Positions 16,394 to 25,590 of a DNA stretch of 64,000 nucleotides are shown piece after piece (the first letter of the stretch is position 1; every line of letters starts with the position of its first letter). The DNA is from Paraburkholderia sartisoli (GTDB lineage Bacteria > Pseudomonadota > Gammaproteobacteria > Burkholderiales > Burkholderiaceae): positions 1-64,000 of the forward strand of contig NZ_FNRQ01000003.1 of assembly GCF_900107685.1 (NCBI RefSeq), read 5' to 3'. The translations under genes and the position numbers were made by a program. The notes beneath the pieces are model-generated. The model saw only the letters and a list, made by a program, of their open reading frames with translations. It had not been told where the DNA came from and did no database searches.

Positions 16394-17743
16394 TCAGACA
16401 CCGCGCTGCGCAGCCGCGGATTTGTCTGCATGCGACGACGGGGTTGTCGGCGCCGGGCCGCCGGCCATCGCCTGTGCCATCGCCGCGAATCGCCGCCGAT
16501 CTCCGGCGGGATCGACAAGCCATGCTGAAATCACGCCACCCGCGACCGCGAACGCACCGGCTGCCAGCATGCCGGCGCGATAGCCGTTGAGCGGATCGCC
16601 CGCCACGTCGATGAGTTGCCCCATGACGGCCGGCGTCACCAGGCCAGCGAGCGTGGTAATGCAGACGTTAATACCGAGCAGTCCTCCTCGTTGGGCGGCC
16701 GGGACGATTTCGCCGGCGAGTGTCACACCCGTCGTGAACGTGAACGACGCGAGTGAAAACGCGAGGGTGACCGCGGCGATCAGAAGTGGCCCGTGCGGCA
16801 AAGAGGGAATCAGCGCGAGCGCGACACCCGATATCACCACGACCGCGCCGCCCAGTGTTCCGCGAGCATGCCGGCTCGATACGCCACGCCGCATCAGGCG
16901 CTGCGACCACCAGCCGAGAAGTGGCGCGGAAACCATCTGGCCGAATGCGGGCAATACGATGATCCAGCCGACCTGAAGCAGCGAATATCCGGCCACGCGC
17001 ACGAGATAGCTCGGCAGCCAGATTGTCGACAACGTGAGAAGGACGTAAGCGGAAAAACCCGACAGGTTGCCAGCGAAGCAGGTGCGCGACAGCAGCAGCG
17101 TGCGTAACGGAATGCGTGCAGACGACGTCGTCGGCACGCCGACCGCGCCGTGCGGCAGCGCGTCGAGCGGACCTTCATGTCCGAGCCAGAGCCAGACCAC
17201 GCTCCACGCGACGCCCACGCCTGCCAGCACGAGAAACGCCGAGCGCCAGCCGAACGCGACGATGATCCACGTGACGAGCGGCGCGATCAGTCCCGCGCCG
17301 AATGCAGCGCCGATCGTCAGCAGCGACGTGGGCAACGCGCGCTTTTCATCGACGAACCACTTGTAGAGCGCGTGGACCGCGACCGGATAGGCTGGCCCTT
17401 CACTCGCGCCCAGCAGAACGCGCGATACGATGAGTGTCGTGGGTGCGGCGACCAGCAGCAGCGGAAGTTGCGACAGCGACCATATCAGGGCCATCGCCAG
17501 CAGCAGCCAGCGGGTCTTGATGCGATTGGCGAGCAATCCAACAAGCAGCGAGGACAGTGAGAACAGCGTGAAGAAACTGGCGGCAATGCGTCCGAACTGG
17601 CCGTGCGTGAGATGGAGTTCACGCATGATCGGCCCTGCTGCGAGACCGATGACCGCCTTGTCTGCAAAATTGATCGCGAGAAAGAAAAACAGGCAGATGA
17701 GGATGATCCATCGATGCTGGATATTGCGGGGCACAGCTGTCAT
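16394..17743 (-). CDS. MFS transporter, anion:cation symporter (ACS)-like
   Basis: A 449-residue inner-membrane transporter with about 12 membrane segments. Family cues are NFADKAVIGLAAGPIMRELHL near the N-terminus and RVLLGASEGPAYPVAVHALYKWF, typical of ACS permeases for phthalate, glucarate, hexuronate and other organic anions. The N-terminus MTAVPRNIQHRW is short and fits the family. A LysR gene on the same strand lies 125 bp upstream. The 150-bp gap to the convergent IclR gene holds nothing I can name. Confidence 0.88.
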   Translation of the reverse strand: MTAVPRNIQHRWIILICLFFFLAINFADKAVIGLAAGPIMRELHLTHGQFGRIAASFFTLFSLSSLLVGLLANRIKTRWLLLAMALIWSLSQLPLLLVAAPTTLIVSRVLLGASEGPAYPVAVHALYKWFVDEKRALPTSLLTIGAAFGAGLIAPLVTWIIVAFGWRSAFLVLAGVGVAWSVVWLWLGHEGPLDALPHGAVGVPTTSSARIPLRTLLLSRTCFAGNLSGFSAYVLLTLSTIWLPSYLVRVAGYSLLQVGWIIVLPAFGQMVSAPLLGWWSQRLMRRGVSSRHARGTLGGAVVVISGVALALIPSLPHGPLLIAAVTLAFSLASFTFTTGVTLAGEIVPAAQRGGLLGINVCITTLAGLVTPAVMGQLIDVAGDPLNGYRAGMLAAGAFAVAGGVISAWLVDPAGDRRRFAAMAQAMAGGPAPTTPSSHADKSAAAQRGV

Positions 17744-17868
17744 GTCGTCTCCTGTCGCGGCTATTTCGCCGGGCGTTGCCCGTTACGCTGCCACGTGGGG
17801 ATCATTGGACCGCGTGCCCATCAATAAGGCAATTGCATAGTTTTCATAAACTCAATGCATGGACCACA

Positions 17869-18792
17869 TTAATCGGGGGAAGCCGCCGGCGGATGGGCCG
17901 CGGCGATGCGCCGGATCGCGACGATGCACTGCTGCGCGGCCGGCGAAAGCGTACGCCCCGCCAGATGGGCAATTCCGCACTGAAGCGTGAGTGGCGAACG
18001 GGTGGGCAGCGAAAGCGGCACGAGTTCCGCCGTGTCGGCCGGGCGCCACATCGCATTGGTCGTAAGCAGCACGAGTGCGTCGGTCTTTTTCGCGTACTCC
18101 TGCAGAACGTTGACGTCGTTGCAGGTCAGATGAAATTCCATCTCCTGATTCGGCGCGTAGCGAAGCCACTTGCGAAGCGACTGTTGCATGGCATCAGGCA
18201 GTGGCACGGACAGGATCGGGTAGTCGTGCAGCGCCTGCGTTTCCACGTTGTTTTTACCGGCAAGCGGATGCCCCTTGCGCACGAACCATGCCGCCCGTTG
18301 TTTCGGCAACGAGATAAAGTCGATCTCGCTCGTGGCCGGGAATCCGCGTATGTCGATCATCACGAAGTCGAGCGCTTCCTCCTGCAACAGTGTCAGCAGC
18401 GGCTTCCAGTTGTCCACCGTCACGTTGACACGCAGCCCGGGATGATTCCGTGCGAGGTCGTCGAGTGCCGCGGACAGCAGCATGGCGGCGGGGTATGGCC
18501 CTGCCCCGAAGTTGACCGAACCGATGTCGTGATTCTTCATCAGGTCGACATCGCGTAGCAGGCAGCGTGTCTCGAACAGTACCTTCTTCGCGCGCCGCAC
18601 GACCGTCTGCCCCGTCGGGGTGATTCGCACTTCGCGTGTCGTTCGATCAAAAAGCGCCGTGCCGAGAAATTGCTCGATGGCCTGAATGCTGCGGCTCAAT
18701 GCGGGTTGACTAAGGTGGACGCGCTGCGCGGCACGCGCGAAGCTGCCCTCCTCAGCCAGTGCGACGATATGTTCAAGCTGACGTAGATTCAC
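17869..18792 (-). CDS. LysR-family transcriptional regulator
   Basis: A 307-residue LysR-type regulator starting MNLRQLEHIVALAEEG, with recognition helix LSQPALSRSIQAIEQFLGTALFDRT. The effector domain includes GAGPYPAAMLLSAALDDLARNHPGL. It is transcribed towards the MFS transporter gene and is the likely regulator of it. The effector is not predictable. Confidence 0.87.
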   Translation of the reverse strand: MNLRQLEHIVALAEEGSFARAAQRVHLSQPALSRSIQAIEQFLGTALFDRTTREVRITPTGQTVVRRAKKVLFETRCLLRDVDLMKNHDIGSVNFGAGPYPAAMLLSAALDDLARNHPGLRVNVTVDNWKPLLTLLQEEALDFVMIDIRGFPATSEIDFISLPKQRAAWFVRKGHPLAGKNNVETQALHDYPILSVPLPDAMQQSLRKWLRYAPNQEMEFHLTCNDVNVLQEYAKKTDALVLLTTNAMWRPADTAELVPLSLPTRSPLTLQCGIAHLAGRTLSPAAQQCIVAIRRIAAAHPPAASPD

Positions 18793-19105
18793 GACCGTCC
18801 GATAGATTGCCTGGCCCTTTGCCAGATTCGGGCACGTCGGCCGGGCAAGATAGACACCTCGAGGACTGCCCGATCAGCGGTATGAGTCTGGGCGGCCTGG
18901 TTACAGACTGGTCTTGTCGATATATGCCATGTCTGACAGGGCGAATATAGTGAGAAGCGAAATCGCCGTCAATCAGGATGCCTGGCATCTCGCGTTTGTA
19001 CAGCGTGAGTGGCGACCGGCGAGGTCGGCATGGCCGATTCTTTTATCTTGAAGCTCGACCGGTTCAAAGATCATTCAACCTGTCCCCGACGGATTACCGC
19101 TTCGC
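18793..19105. other. 313-bp gap between the LysR gene and the DUF971 gene
   Basis: No credible coding frame, terminator or dyad was found here. The left part is the upstream region of the LysR gene and probably holds its promoter. The right part is the 3' flank of the eight-gene minus-strand operon. Confidence 0.5.
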
Positions 19106-19396
19106 TCACACCGCATCACCCCCCAGCGCTTCCAGAAACGCCCACGGAAAAATACCCTGCGCGTGCCCGTCACTGAAAACGAGCTGCACGCCATACGCCA
19201 TCGATTGAATATCCATCACGGCGACACCTTCCGCGGCGCGCACCTCGTCGCCCGCAACGCGCACGCGCCGGCAGGCCGCGCACGGACAGGCGCTGCGCAA
19301 CGCGCCGTGGCTCAAGCGCTGCGTCACCGCGTCGGGCCAGTGCAGCGTCATCGTATGCGTGCGGGAATCAAGCTCGACTCGTACGGGCATCTTCAT
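19106..19396 (-). CDS. DUF971 (GBBH-like N-terminal domain) protein
   Basis: A 96-residue protein that is essentially one DUF971 domain: LTLHWPDA-like opening, LSHGALRSACPCAACR with three cysteines, and a SDGHAQGIFPW ending. DUF971 occurs at the C-terminus of some Mrp/HCF101 Fe-S cluster carriers and at the N-terminus of gamma-butyrobetaine hydroxylase. Its presence beside a ferredoxin fits a role linked to Fe-S clusters, which is inference. It overlaps the HEAT-repeat gene by four bases (ATGA) and is the last gene of the operon. Confidence 0.82.
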   Translation of the reverse strand: MKMPVRVELDSRTHTMTLHWPDAVTQRLSHGALRSACPCAACRRVRVAGDEVRAAEGVAVMDIQSMAYGVQLVFSDGHAQGIFPWAFLEALGGDAV

Positions 19397-20388
19397 GCCG
19401 GGTGGCCTCCAATCTGTTGCAGCGCGATGCGTATCGCCTTGCGTACTTCCGGATCGGCGTCGCCCTGGGCCGCCAGAAGCGCTGGCAACGCGCCACTGTC
19501 GCCGAGTTCACCGAGCGCGAGCGCCGCCTCCTTGCGCAGATTGCTGATGGCATGCGAGAGCAACACGGCAAGCGCCGGTCCTGCGGCCGCATCGCGCAAG
19601 CGACCGAGCGCGCGTGCTGCCGTCAGCCGGACCTGCCAGTAGGGATCGTCAAGCGATACAACCAGCGCCTCGCCGGAGCCTGGCGCGCGCAGTTTGCCCA
19701 ACGTCGTCGCGGCTTCTTCACGCACTTGCCACGCGTCGTCGCGCAACGCGCTGAGGAGCGCATCGACGATCGGCGTCGTGGGCTCCGGGCACAGTCCGAG
19801 CGCACCCACCGCCGCGCGGCGCACGTCGGGATCGGCGTCGCCGGCAGCCACTGACGCGAGTTGCGCAAGCGCGCGCGGGTCCTTGAGCCATCCCAGTACG
19901 CCGACCGCCTCGAGACGCACCGTCGCCAGCGAATGCGAGAGCGCGCGCAAGGCCGGATCGAATGCATCGGCGAGCCGCAATTCGCGCAGCGCACGCAAGA
20001 CCGCCACCTGCACGAAGGGCTCCGTGCGCGCGACCCAGCGCAGCAACACCTTCCCCGACGTCGCGTCCTTAAGCTCAGAAAGACTCTGGGCTGCGGCCAG
20101 ACGCACCGCTTCGTCGCGATCGAGCAGCGCGCCGCACAGCGCGTCGACGACCTCCTCCCTCTCCCACGCAGCAAGCACGCGTGCCGCCTCGCGGCGCACG
20201 TCAGCCGAATTGTCGTGCCGCAACGCATCGACGATCGGAGGCAACAGGTTTTCGTCTTCCAGATCCGCGAGTTCAAGCAGCGCGATGCGGCGCACCACGG
20301 GGTCGCCGTCGGAGAGGCGCGGCAGCAGCACGGAAGCCTCGGGGTCCAGCGCGTCGGGGTCGAATGTCAGCGGGGGAAAATCAGTCAT
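19393..20388 (-). CDS. HEAT-repeat (PBS-lyase-type) protein
   Basis: A 331-residue protein made almost entirely of about ten short alpha-helical repeats of roughly 31 residues, with units such as DPVVRRIALLELADL, DADPDVRRAAVGALG and DDAWQVREEAATTLGKL. The acidic N-terminus (FPPLTFDPDALDP) has no signal peptide, so it should be cytoplasmic. HEAT repeats serve as protein-binding scaffolds or in cofactor-related steps. Here it lies 42 bp after an ABC ATPase gene and overlaps the DUF971 gene, so it may assemble the flavoprotein/ferredoxin complex. This is inference. Confidence 0.85.
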   Translation of the reverse strand: MTDFPPLTFDPDALDPEASVLLPRLSDGDPVVRRIALLELADLEDENLLPPIVDALRHDNSADVRREAARVLAAWEREEVVDALCGALLDRDEAVRLAAAQSLSELKDATSGKVLLRWVARTEPFVQVAVLRALRELRLADAFDPALRALSHSLATVRLEAVGVLGWLKDPRALAQLASVAAGDADPDVRRAAVGALGLCPEPTTPIVDALLSALRDDAWQVREEAATTLGKLRAPGSGEALVVSLDDPYWQVRLTAARALGRLRDAAAGPALAVLLSHAISNLRKEAALALGELGDSGALPALLAAQGDADPEVRKAIRIALQQIGGHPA

Positions 20389-20430
20389 GAGTCGCTTGGG
20401 ATGAAAACAAAAATCGGAGTGAATCTCTCT

Positions 20431-21219
20431 TCAGGCCGCCTCGCGCAGCAACGCGAGGCACCGCCGCTTGATGTCGATGAACCCGGCGGCAACGGTGCTT
20501 TCGTCGTCGCGCGGCCGCGCGAGCGGCACGGCGATATCGGCGACGATCCGCGCAGGCCGGTGCGATAGCACGAGAATGCGATCCGCCAGAAACAGCGCTT
20601 CGTCGATATCGTGCGTGACGAAGAGCACGGTGGTCCGCATGCGCGTCCATATGTCGAGCAGCAGGCGTTGCATCATCCGGCGGGTCTGCGCGTCGAGCGC
20701 GCCGAACGGCTCGTCCATCAGCAGGACGTGGGGCCGGTTGATCAGCGTGCGCGCGATCTCCACGCGCTGCTGCATGCCGCCCGACAGTTGCACTGGATAG
20801 CGCGATTCGAAACCCTGCAAGCCGACGAGCGCCAGCAGCTCACGTGCCTCGCGATGCCGCTCCGCGAGGCAGAGCCCGTTCATCTTGAGTCCGAACGCGA
20901 CGTTGTCGATCACGCGCTTCCACGGAAACAGCGTGTGCTGCTGGAAGACGAGACCACGGTTGCGGTGCGGACCGTCGACCGGTTCGCCATCGACGGCGAT
21001 CTCGCCGCGCGTGAGCGCCACGTGACCCGCCATCGCGCCGAGCAAGGTGGATTTGCCGCAACCCGAAGGACCGAGCACGCAGACGAATTCGCCCGGCTCG
21101 ATGGTGAAGTCCAGACGGTCGAGCGCGGTGAAGCGCTCGTTCGCCGGGCCCACGTCGATGCTGACGGAACGGACGTCGACGCGTCCGACGTCCGCGCCGG
21201 TGACCGGCACGGCGCTCAT
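20431..21219 (-). CDS. ABC transporter ATP-binding protein (sulfonate/nitrate/taurine type)
   Basis: A 262-residue ATPase of the SsuB/TauB class. Walker A is GPSGCGKST (about residues 50-58). The signature LSGGMQQRVEIARTLI and Walker B LLMDEPFGALD follow, and the switch histidine is in FVTHDIDEAL. The start MSAVPVTGAD overlaps the permease stop (ATGA). It powers the adjacent permease, and its place in a redox-enzyme operon suggests a substrate that is oxidised or reduced after uptake. Confidence 0.92.
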   Translation of the reverse strand: MSAVPVTGADVGRVDVRSVSIDVGPANERFTALDRLDFTIEPGEFVCVLGPSGCGKSTLLGAMAGHVALTRGEIAVDGEPVDGPHRNRGLVFQQHTLFPWKRVIDNVAFGLKMNGLCLAERHREARELLALVGLQGFESRYPVQLSGGMQQRVEIARTLINRPHVLLMDEPFGALDAQTRRMMQRLLLDIWTRMRTTVLFVTHDIDEALFLADRILVLSHRPARIVADIAVPLARPRDDESTVAAGFIDIKRRCLALLREAA

Positions 21220-22064
21220 CGGCGAACCTCGCTCAGCCGGTACCACGGCATCAGCGCAAGCCCCAGCCGCTTGACGAGCACGCTGCTGCCCATGCCGAGC
21301 GCGCCGATCAGCAGCATGCCGACGACGATGTCAGCGTAGTTCTGCAACGTGTACGACTCCCACGTGAAATAGCCGATTCCGTACTGCCCCGCGATCATCT
21401 CGGCCGTGATCAGGCAGAACCACGCGGTGCCCATGCCGATCGACAGGCCGGTCACGATGGCGGGCGCGGCGCCCGGCAGGATCACTTCGCTGAAGAGCGA
21501 AAGACGGCGCGTGCCGAGACTGCGCGCCGTCGCGACGAGACGCGGGTCGACGCCCTCGACGCCATGAATGGTGTTGAGCAGAATCGGGAACAGCGCGCCG
21601 ACGAACGTGATGAACATCATGCTCACCTCGGACGACGGGAACATCAGGATCGACAACGGGATCCAGGCAACGGCGGGAATCGGGCGCAGCACTTCCAGCG
21701 AAGGCAGCAACGTGTCCTCGAACGCGCGGTACCGTCCGATCGCGAGGCCAAAGCCGATGCCCACCGCCGCGGCCGCGCAGAATCCGACCAGCACGCGCGT
21801 GATGCTGGAGAAGAGATGCATCGGCAGCTTCGGCGAATGCAGCAGATGCCAGAACGCCGGCGCGACGTCGGTGGGCGCGGGCACGTTCGCCATTGTCACG
21901 AAGCCGAGCGACGCCTTGTATTGCGCCGCGAGCTGCCACAGGCCGAGACATGCGAGCAGCGAGACGCAACGCCAGATCCATCGTCCGGCGGGCATGCCGG
22001 ACGATACCCGTCCGGAGGCCGACGGCATGCCGCCGCTTTCGGTACTTGCAAGAGAAGTTGCCAT
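21216..22064 (-). CDS. ABC transporter permease (sulfonate/nitrate/taurine type)
   Basis: A 282-residue inner-membrane permease of the SsuC/TauC class. It has a hydrophobic N-terminus, AAAVGIGFGLAIGRY and the conserved EVILPGAAPAIVTGLSIGMGTAWFCLITAEM loop that contacts the ATPase. It would partner the downstream ATPase and the upstream binding protein. No unusual residues were noticed. Confidence 0.92.
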   Translation of the reverse strand: MATSLASTESGGMPSASGRVSSGMPAGRWIWRCVSLLACLGLWQLAAQYKASLGFVTMANVPAPTDVAPAFWHLLHSPKLPMHLFSSITRVLVGFCAAAAVGIGFGLAIGRYRAFEDTLLPSLEVLRPIPAVAWIPLSILMFPSSEVSMMFITFVGALFPILLNTIHGVEGVDPRLVATARSLGTRRLSLFSEVILPGAAPAIVTGLSIGMGTAWFCLITAEMIAGQYGIGYFTWESYTLQNYADIVVGMLLIGALGMGSSVLVKRLGLALMPWYRLSEVRR

Positions 22065-22116
22065 GCTTGAATTCCTCGCAGGGTGGGATGCCGGGCTGAA
22101 ACCGCGTTAACCTGTG

Positions 22117-23547
22117 TTAACGCGCGGCCAGGGCCTGGGCAGCGTCGGCGCGCGCCGACGCGTAATCGACGACGTTTCCGCTGACCTGCTTCGCGTAGGT
22201 GTCCGCGCTCGTCCTCAACAGGAACGCCGCGATCTGTCCGTTGGCCGAGCGGACATACCATGCCTGACTGGCGAGAAGCTTCAGGCCGGTCCCATGGTCC
22301 TGGGCGAACACGGCACGCACCTTCCTGCTCTGCTTCGTCAGGTTTTCCAGCGCGCCGAATGCCTCCTGCGGCTGCGCGTAGCTGCGCACCCTGCTCTCAC
22401 CCTCCACCCATATCTGGGCGACGTCGTTAAAACGGGTGATCGGCTTGCCCGTCTGCGCGTCGTTTGCGACGAGCGGTTGCTTCGCGTAGTTGGCGAGCGC
22501 GGCGGCATAGTCGAGCCCTGACTCCTTGAACGCCTGACGGATGAACTGGTCGTCGATGATCGAGCTGGTGTCGAGTTCGACGTCGGTCTTTTTCAGCAGC
22601 TTGAGCGTGTCGATCGCGTTCGCCACCGCCTGGCGATATTCCGGCTTCCAGGTGAGGTCGCGCGTCTGCAGGCCGAGCGGCCCGTGGTACAGATAGTCCA
22701 CGGTCGCCTCGATGCCGGTCACCTTTTCGATCAGCAGGCTATATTTTTCGGGGTCCTGCGCCATCAGGCGATTCGCCTCGATGGTTGCGCGCAGATAGGC
22801 GACCACGATCTCCGGATACTTCTTCGCGTAGTCGACGTTGACAAGCGCGCCGTGGAACGTCGGTGCATGGGTTTGCGAGCCGTCGTAGATTTTTTGCGCG
22901 AAACCCCGATACGGGAAAAGATCGGCGAACGGCACGAAATCGGCATGCGCGTCGATCTTGTGCGCCTTGAGCGCGCTGCCGGCCACTTCCGGTGCCTGCG
23001 TGATGATGTTGACGTCGGTCTCCGGATCCCAGCCCTGCGCCTTGATCGCGCGCAGCAGCATGGCGTGCGAGGTCGAGGCGAACGGCACCGAAATCGTCTT
23101 GCCCTTGAGGTCCGCCAGCGAGTGGACCGGCGAGCCAACCGGCACGACGATGCCGTTGCCGCTGCCTTCGGTGCTACCCGAGAGCACGGTGATGAACTCG
23201 CTCTTCTTGCCCGCTTTCCTGAACGCCGCCGCGTTGAGCGTGCCGGGAAAATCGGCCATCGCGCCGAAATCGAGCCTGCCCGCCACCATCTCGTTGGTGA
23301 GCGGCGCACCCGACGTAAAGTCCTTCCACTCGATGTCGTACTGGACGTCCTTGTACTTGCCGTCATGCGGCAGGTATTTGTCGAGCAGATGCAACTCGCG
23401 GATCATCAGGCCGCCGGTCGCGCAATTGATCGTCGTATCCTGCGTGCCGATCGCGACGCGAATCGTCTCGGCGCGCGCGACGCCCATCGATGCAACAAGG
23501 AAGACAGGAACCGCCAGAGCTTGCATCCATTTAAGACTTTTCATCAC
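22117..23547 (-). CDS. ABC substrate-binding protein (SsuA/TauA-like) with NosL-like C-terminal extension
   Basis: A 476-residue secreted binding protein. A signal peptide ends near VASMGVARAE. The NMT1/SsuA-type domain covers about residues 27-360 (GRLDFGAMADFPG, VVPVGSPVHSLADLKGKTISVP). Family proteins are usually about 320-340 residues. The extra ~110 residues (VAQIWVEGESRVRSY, AQDHGTGLKLLASQAWYVRS, IAAFLLRTSADTYAKQVSG) resemble a NosL-like domain but lack the CGM copper-binding motif. The resemblance is by eye and should be tested. It begins the transport part of the operon, just after the ferredoxin gene, and ATG starts at 23547 and 23544 are both possible. Confidence 0.82.
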   Translation of the reverse strand: MMKSLKWMQALAVPVFLVASMGVARAETIRVAIGTQDTTINCATGGLMIRELHLLDKYLPHDGKYKDVQYDIEWKDFTSGAPLTNEMVAGRLDFGAMADFPGTLNAAAFRKAGKKSEFITVLSGSTEGSGNGIVVPVGSPVHSLADLKGKTISVPFASTSHAMLLRAIKAQGWDPETDVNIITQAPEVAGSALKAHKIDAHADFVPFADLFPYRGFAQKIYDGSQTHAPTFHGALVNVDYAKKYPEIVVAYLRATIEANRLMAQDPEKYSLLIEKVTGIEATVDYLYHGPLGLQTRDLTWKPEYRQAVANAIDTLKLLKKTDVELDTSSIIDDQFIRQAFKESGLDYAAALANYAKQPLVANDAQTGKPITRFNDVAQIWVEGESRVRSYAQPQEAFGALENLTKQSRKVRAVFAQDHGTGLKLLASQAWYVRSANGQIAAFLLRTSADTYAKQVSGNVVDYASARADAAQALAAR

Positions 23548-23580
23548 ACAACCCCGAATGAATAACGGTGGAACGCCGCG

Positions 23581-23826
23581 TTAGCGCAGCAGATAGGGAA
23601 TCTCGACCTTGACCGCTCCGGTCGGACAGTCCTGTTCGCACGGCATGCAGTACCAGCATTCGTCGAATTTCATATAGGCCTTGCCTTTGGTGAGGTCGAT
23701 CGCGAGCAGGTCCAGCGGACAGACGTCGACGCACACGGTGCAGCCCTTGTCCGCGATGCACCGGCTTTCGTCGACGGTGACGGGCGCCGTGCTGCGGTGG
23801 AATATCTCGTGAGGCGTATGGGACAT
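23581..23826 (-). CDS. 2[4Fe-4S] ferredoxin, AprB-like
   Basis: An 81-residue ferredoxin with two cluster motifs: C23-x5-C29-x2-C32-x3-C36-P and C57-x2-C60-x2-C63-x3-C67-P. The CWYCMPCEQDCPTGAV block resembles the beta subunit of APS reductase (AprB), although it is much shorter than AprB. It ends 34 bp before the binding-protein gene and follows the flavoprotein gene by 12 bp, so it is the likely electron carrier for that enzyme. Confidence 0.88.
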   Translation of the reverse strand: MSHTPHEIFHRSTAPVTVDESRCIADKGCTVCVDVCPLDLLAIDLTKGKAYMKFDECWYCMPCEQDCPTGAVKVEIPYLLR

Positions 23827-23838
23827 GGATGGCTCCGT

Positions 23839-25590
23839 TCAGACAGATTCCGGCGCGAGCGCGGGTTCAGGTGCCCGGGCGCCGATACGCAGTTTTTGAT
23901 AAGCCTGGCTTTCGTGGTCGCCGAGCGGAACCACATACGGTTCGACCGGACGCTTCACGCTCGTCATCCGGCCGGACGCGTCCTTGAACAGGTGCGTGTG
24001 GCAGAACCACTCGGCGTCGTTGCGCTGCGGATAGTCCACCCGATGGTGATAAAGCCCCCAGCGGCTCTCGGTCCGGAAGAGCGACGCGCGCGCCGCCATT
24101 TCCGCGCAATCGCGTATGGCCCGAACCTCAGCCGCACGCATCAACTCGTGCGGGTTGTCCGCCTTGATGTCGCCGATATCGGCGCTGATTTCCTCGAACC
24201 GCTGCAGCCCGATTTCCATCTTGCGCGTGACCTTGGGCGGTTGCAGATAGTCGTTCACCATGCGCCGCAATTTGTATTCGACCTGCGCCGGCGCGAGTCC
24301 GGTTTCGCGTTCGAGCGGTGCATGGATCCGCTGCCGCTCGGCGGCGATCTGTTCGTCGTCGAGTGGCGAGAACGCACGTCCCGCGACGTCGCCGGCCGCG
24401 TTCCATCCCGCGAACCAGCCATAGGTGAACGCGCCCAGCATGTAGTTGTGCGGCACCGCCGCCATGTCGCCCGCGGCGTAGAGACCCGGCACCGTGGTTT
24501 GCGCGTGCTCGTCGACATACACGCCCGACGCGCTGTGGCCGCTGCAAAAACCGATCTCGGAGATATGCATCTCGACCATCTGCTGCCGGTAATCGGTGCC
24601 TCGCCCCGCATGGAAGCGTCCGCGGCTCGGACGTTCGTTGGTGTGGAGGATGTCCTCGATGGTCCGGATCGTTTCCTCGGCGAGGTGATCGAGCTTCAGG
24701 AACACGGGCCCGTTGCCGCTTTGCAGTTCCTGATAGAACTCCCACATCATCTGGCCGCTCCAGTAATCGCACTCGATGAAGCGTTCGCCCTTGCCGTTGG
24801 CGGTAAAACCGCCGAGCGGTCCAGTCACGTACGCGCAGGCCGGGCCGTTGTAGTCCTTGATGAGCGGGTTGATCTGGAAGCACTCGAGGTTCGCGAGTGC
24901 CGCGCCGGCGTGATACGCCATCGCGTAACCGTCGCCGGCGTTGGTCGGGTTCTCGTACGTGCCCATCAGGTAGCCCGAGGCCGGCAGCCCCAGCCGGCCG
25001 GCGGCACCGCAGCTCAGGATCACGGCCTTCGCGCGCACCACATAGAAGTCGGCGGTGCGGCAGTCGAAGCCGAGCACGCCGCAGACGCGCCCGGTCGCAT
25101 CGGTCAGAAGCCGCGTCGCGACGATCCTGTTGGTGATGGCCACACGCGCGCGCTTGAGCTGGCGGTAAAGCACCTTCTTGATGCTGTGACCTTCGGGCAT
25201 GGGCAGCACGTACGAGCCCATGTGATGTACTTTCCTGACGGCGTAGTCACCCGTGCCGTCCTTTTCGAACTTCACGCCCCAGCGGTCCAGTTCCTCGATG
25301 GTCTTGAAGCTGTGGCGCGCGTACGCATACACCGCTGACTGATCGACGATGCCGTCGTTTGCAATGGTGATCTCACGCGTGTACTGCTCGGGCGTCGCGT
25401 GGCCGGGGATGATCGCGTTGTTCAACCCGTCCATGCCCATCGATATCGCGCCGCTGCGCTTGACGTTGGCCTTCTCGAGCAGCAGCACCCTGAGCGACGG
25501 ATCGCGCTCTTTTGCCTTCACCGCAGCCATCGGCCCGGCGGTTCCACCGCCCACCACGACTACGTCGTATTCCAGAACATGTGTGTTCAT
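23839..25590 (-). CDS. FAD-dependent oxidoreductase, AprA/fumarate-reductase-like
   Basis: A 583-residue flavoprotein. The N-terminal FAD motif is VVVVGGGTAGPMAAVKA, and a C-terminal FAD block VPGLYAAGDMAAVPHNYMLG carries a His in the position of the AprA active-site region. Overall layout resembles the alpha subunit of dissimilatory APS reductase more than succinate dehydrogenase. It has no signal peptide, so it should be cytoplasmic. ATG at 25590 overlaps the GntR stop by one base, and GAGGAAAG lies upstream. With the ferredoxin it probably forms a two-subunit redox enzyme. The substrate is unknown, and true APS-reductase activity is not implied. Confidence 0.85.
   Translation of the reverse strand: MNTHVLEYDVVVVGGGTAGPMAAVKAKERDPSLRVLLLEKANVKRSGAISMGMDGLNNAIIPGHATPEQYTREITIANDGIVDQSAVYAYARHSFKTIEELDRWGVKFEKDGTGDYAVRKVHHMGSYVLPMPEGHSIKKVLYRQLKRARVAITNRIVATRLLTDATGRVCGVLGFDCRTADFYVVRAKAVILSCGAAGRLGLPASGYLMGTYENPTNAGDGYAMAYHAGAALANLECFQINPLIKDYNGPACAYVTGPLGGFTANGKGERFIECDYWSGQMMWEFYQELQSGNGPVFLKLDHLAEETIRTIEDILHTNERPSRGRFHAGRGTDYRQQMVEMHISEIGFCSGHSASGVYVDEHAQTTVPGLYAAGDMAAVPHNYMLGAFTYGWFAGWNAAGDVAGRAFSPLDDEQIAAERQRIHAPLERETGLAPAQVEYKLRRMVNDYLQPPKVTRKMEIGLQRFEEISADIGDIKADNPHELMRAAEVRAIRDCAEMAARASLFRTESRWGLYHHRVDYPQRNDAEWFCHTHLFKDASGRMTSVKRPVEPYVVPLGDHESQAYQKLRIGARAPEPALAPESV

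Noticed and set aside
23797..25338. 513-codon plus-strand frame opposite the flavoprotein gene
   Set aside because: Shadow frame with Arg/His-rich composition; the minus-strand FAD protein is clear.
23581..25590. True dissimilatory APS reductase (AprBA)
   Set aside because: The ferredoxin is far shorter than AprB and no sulfate adenylyltransferase or Dsr genes lie nearby; only family resemblance is claimed.
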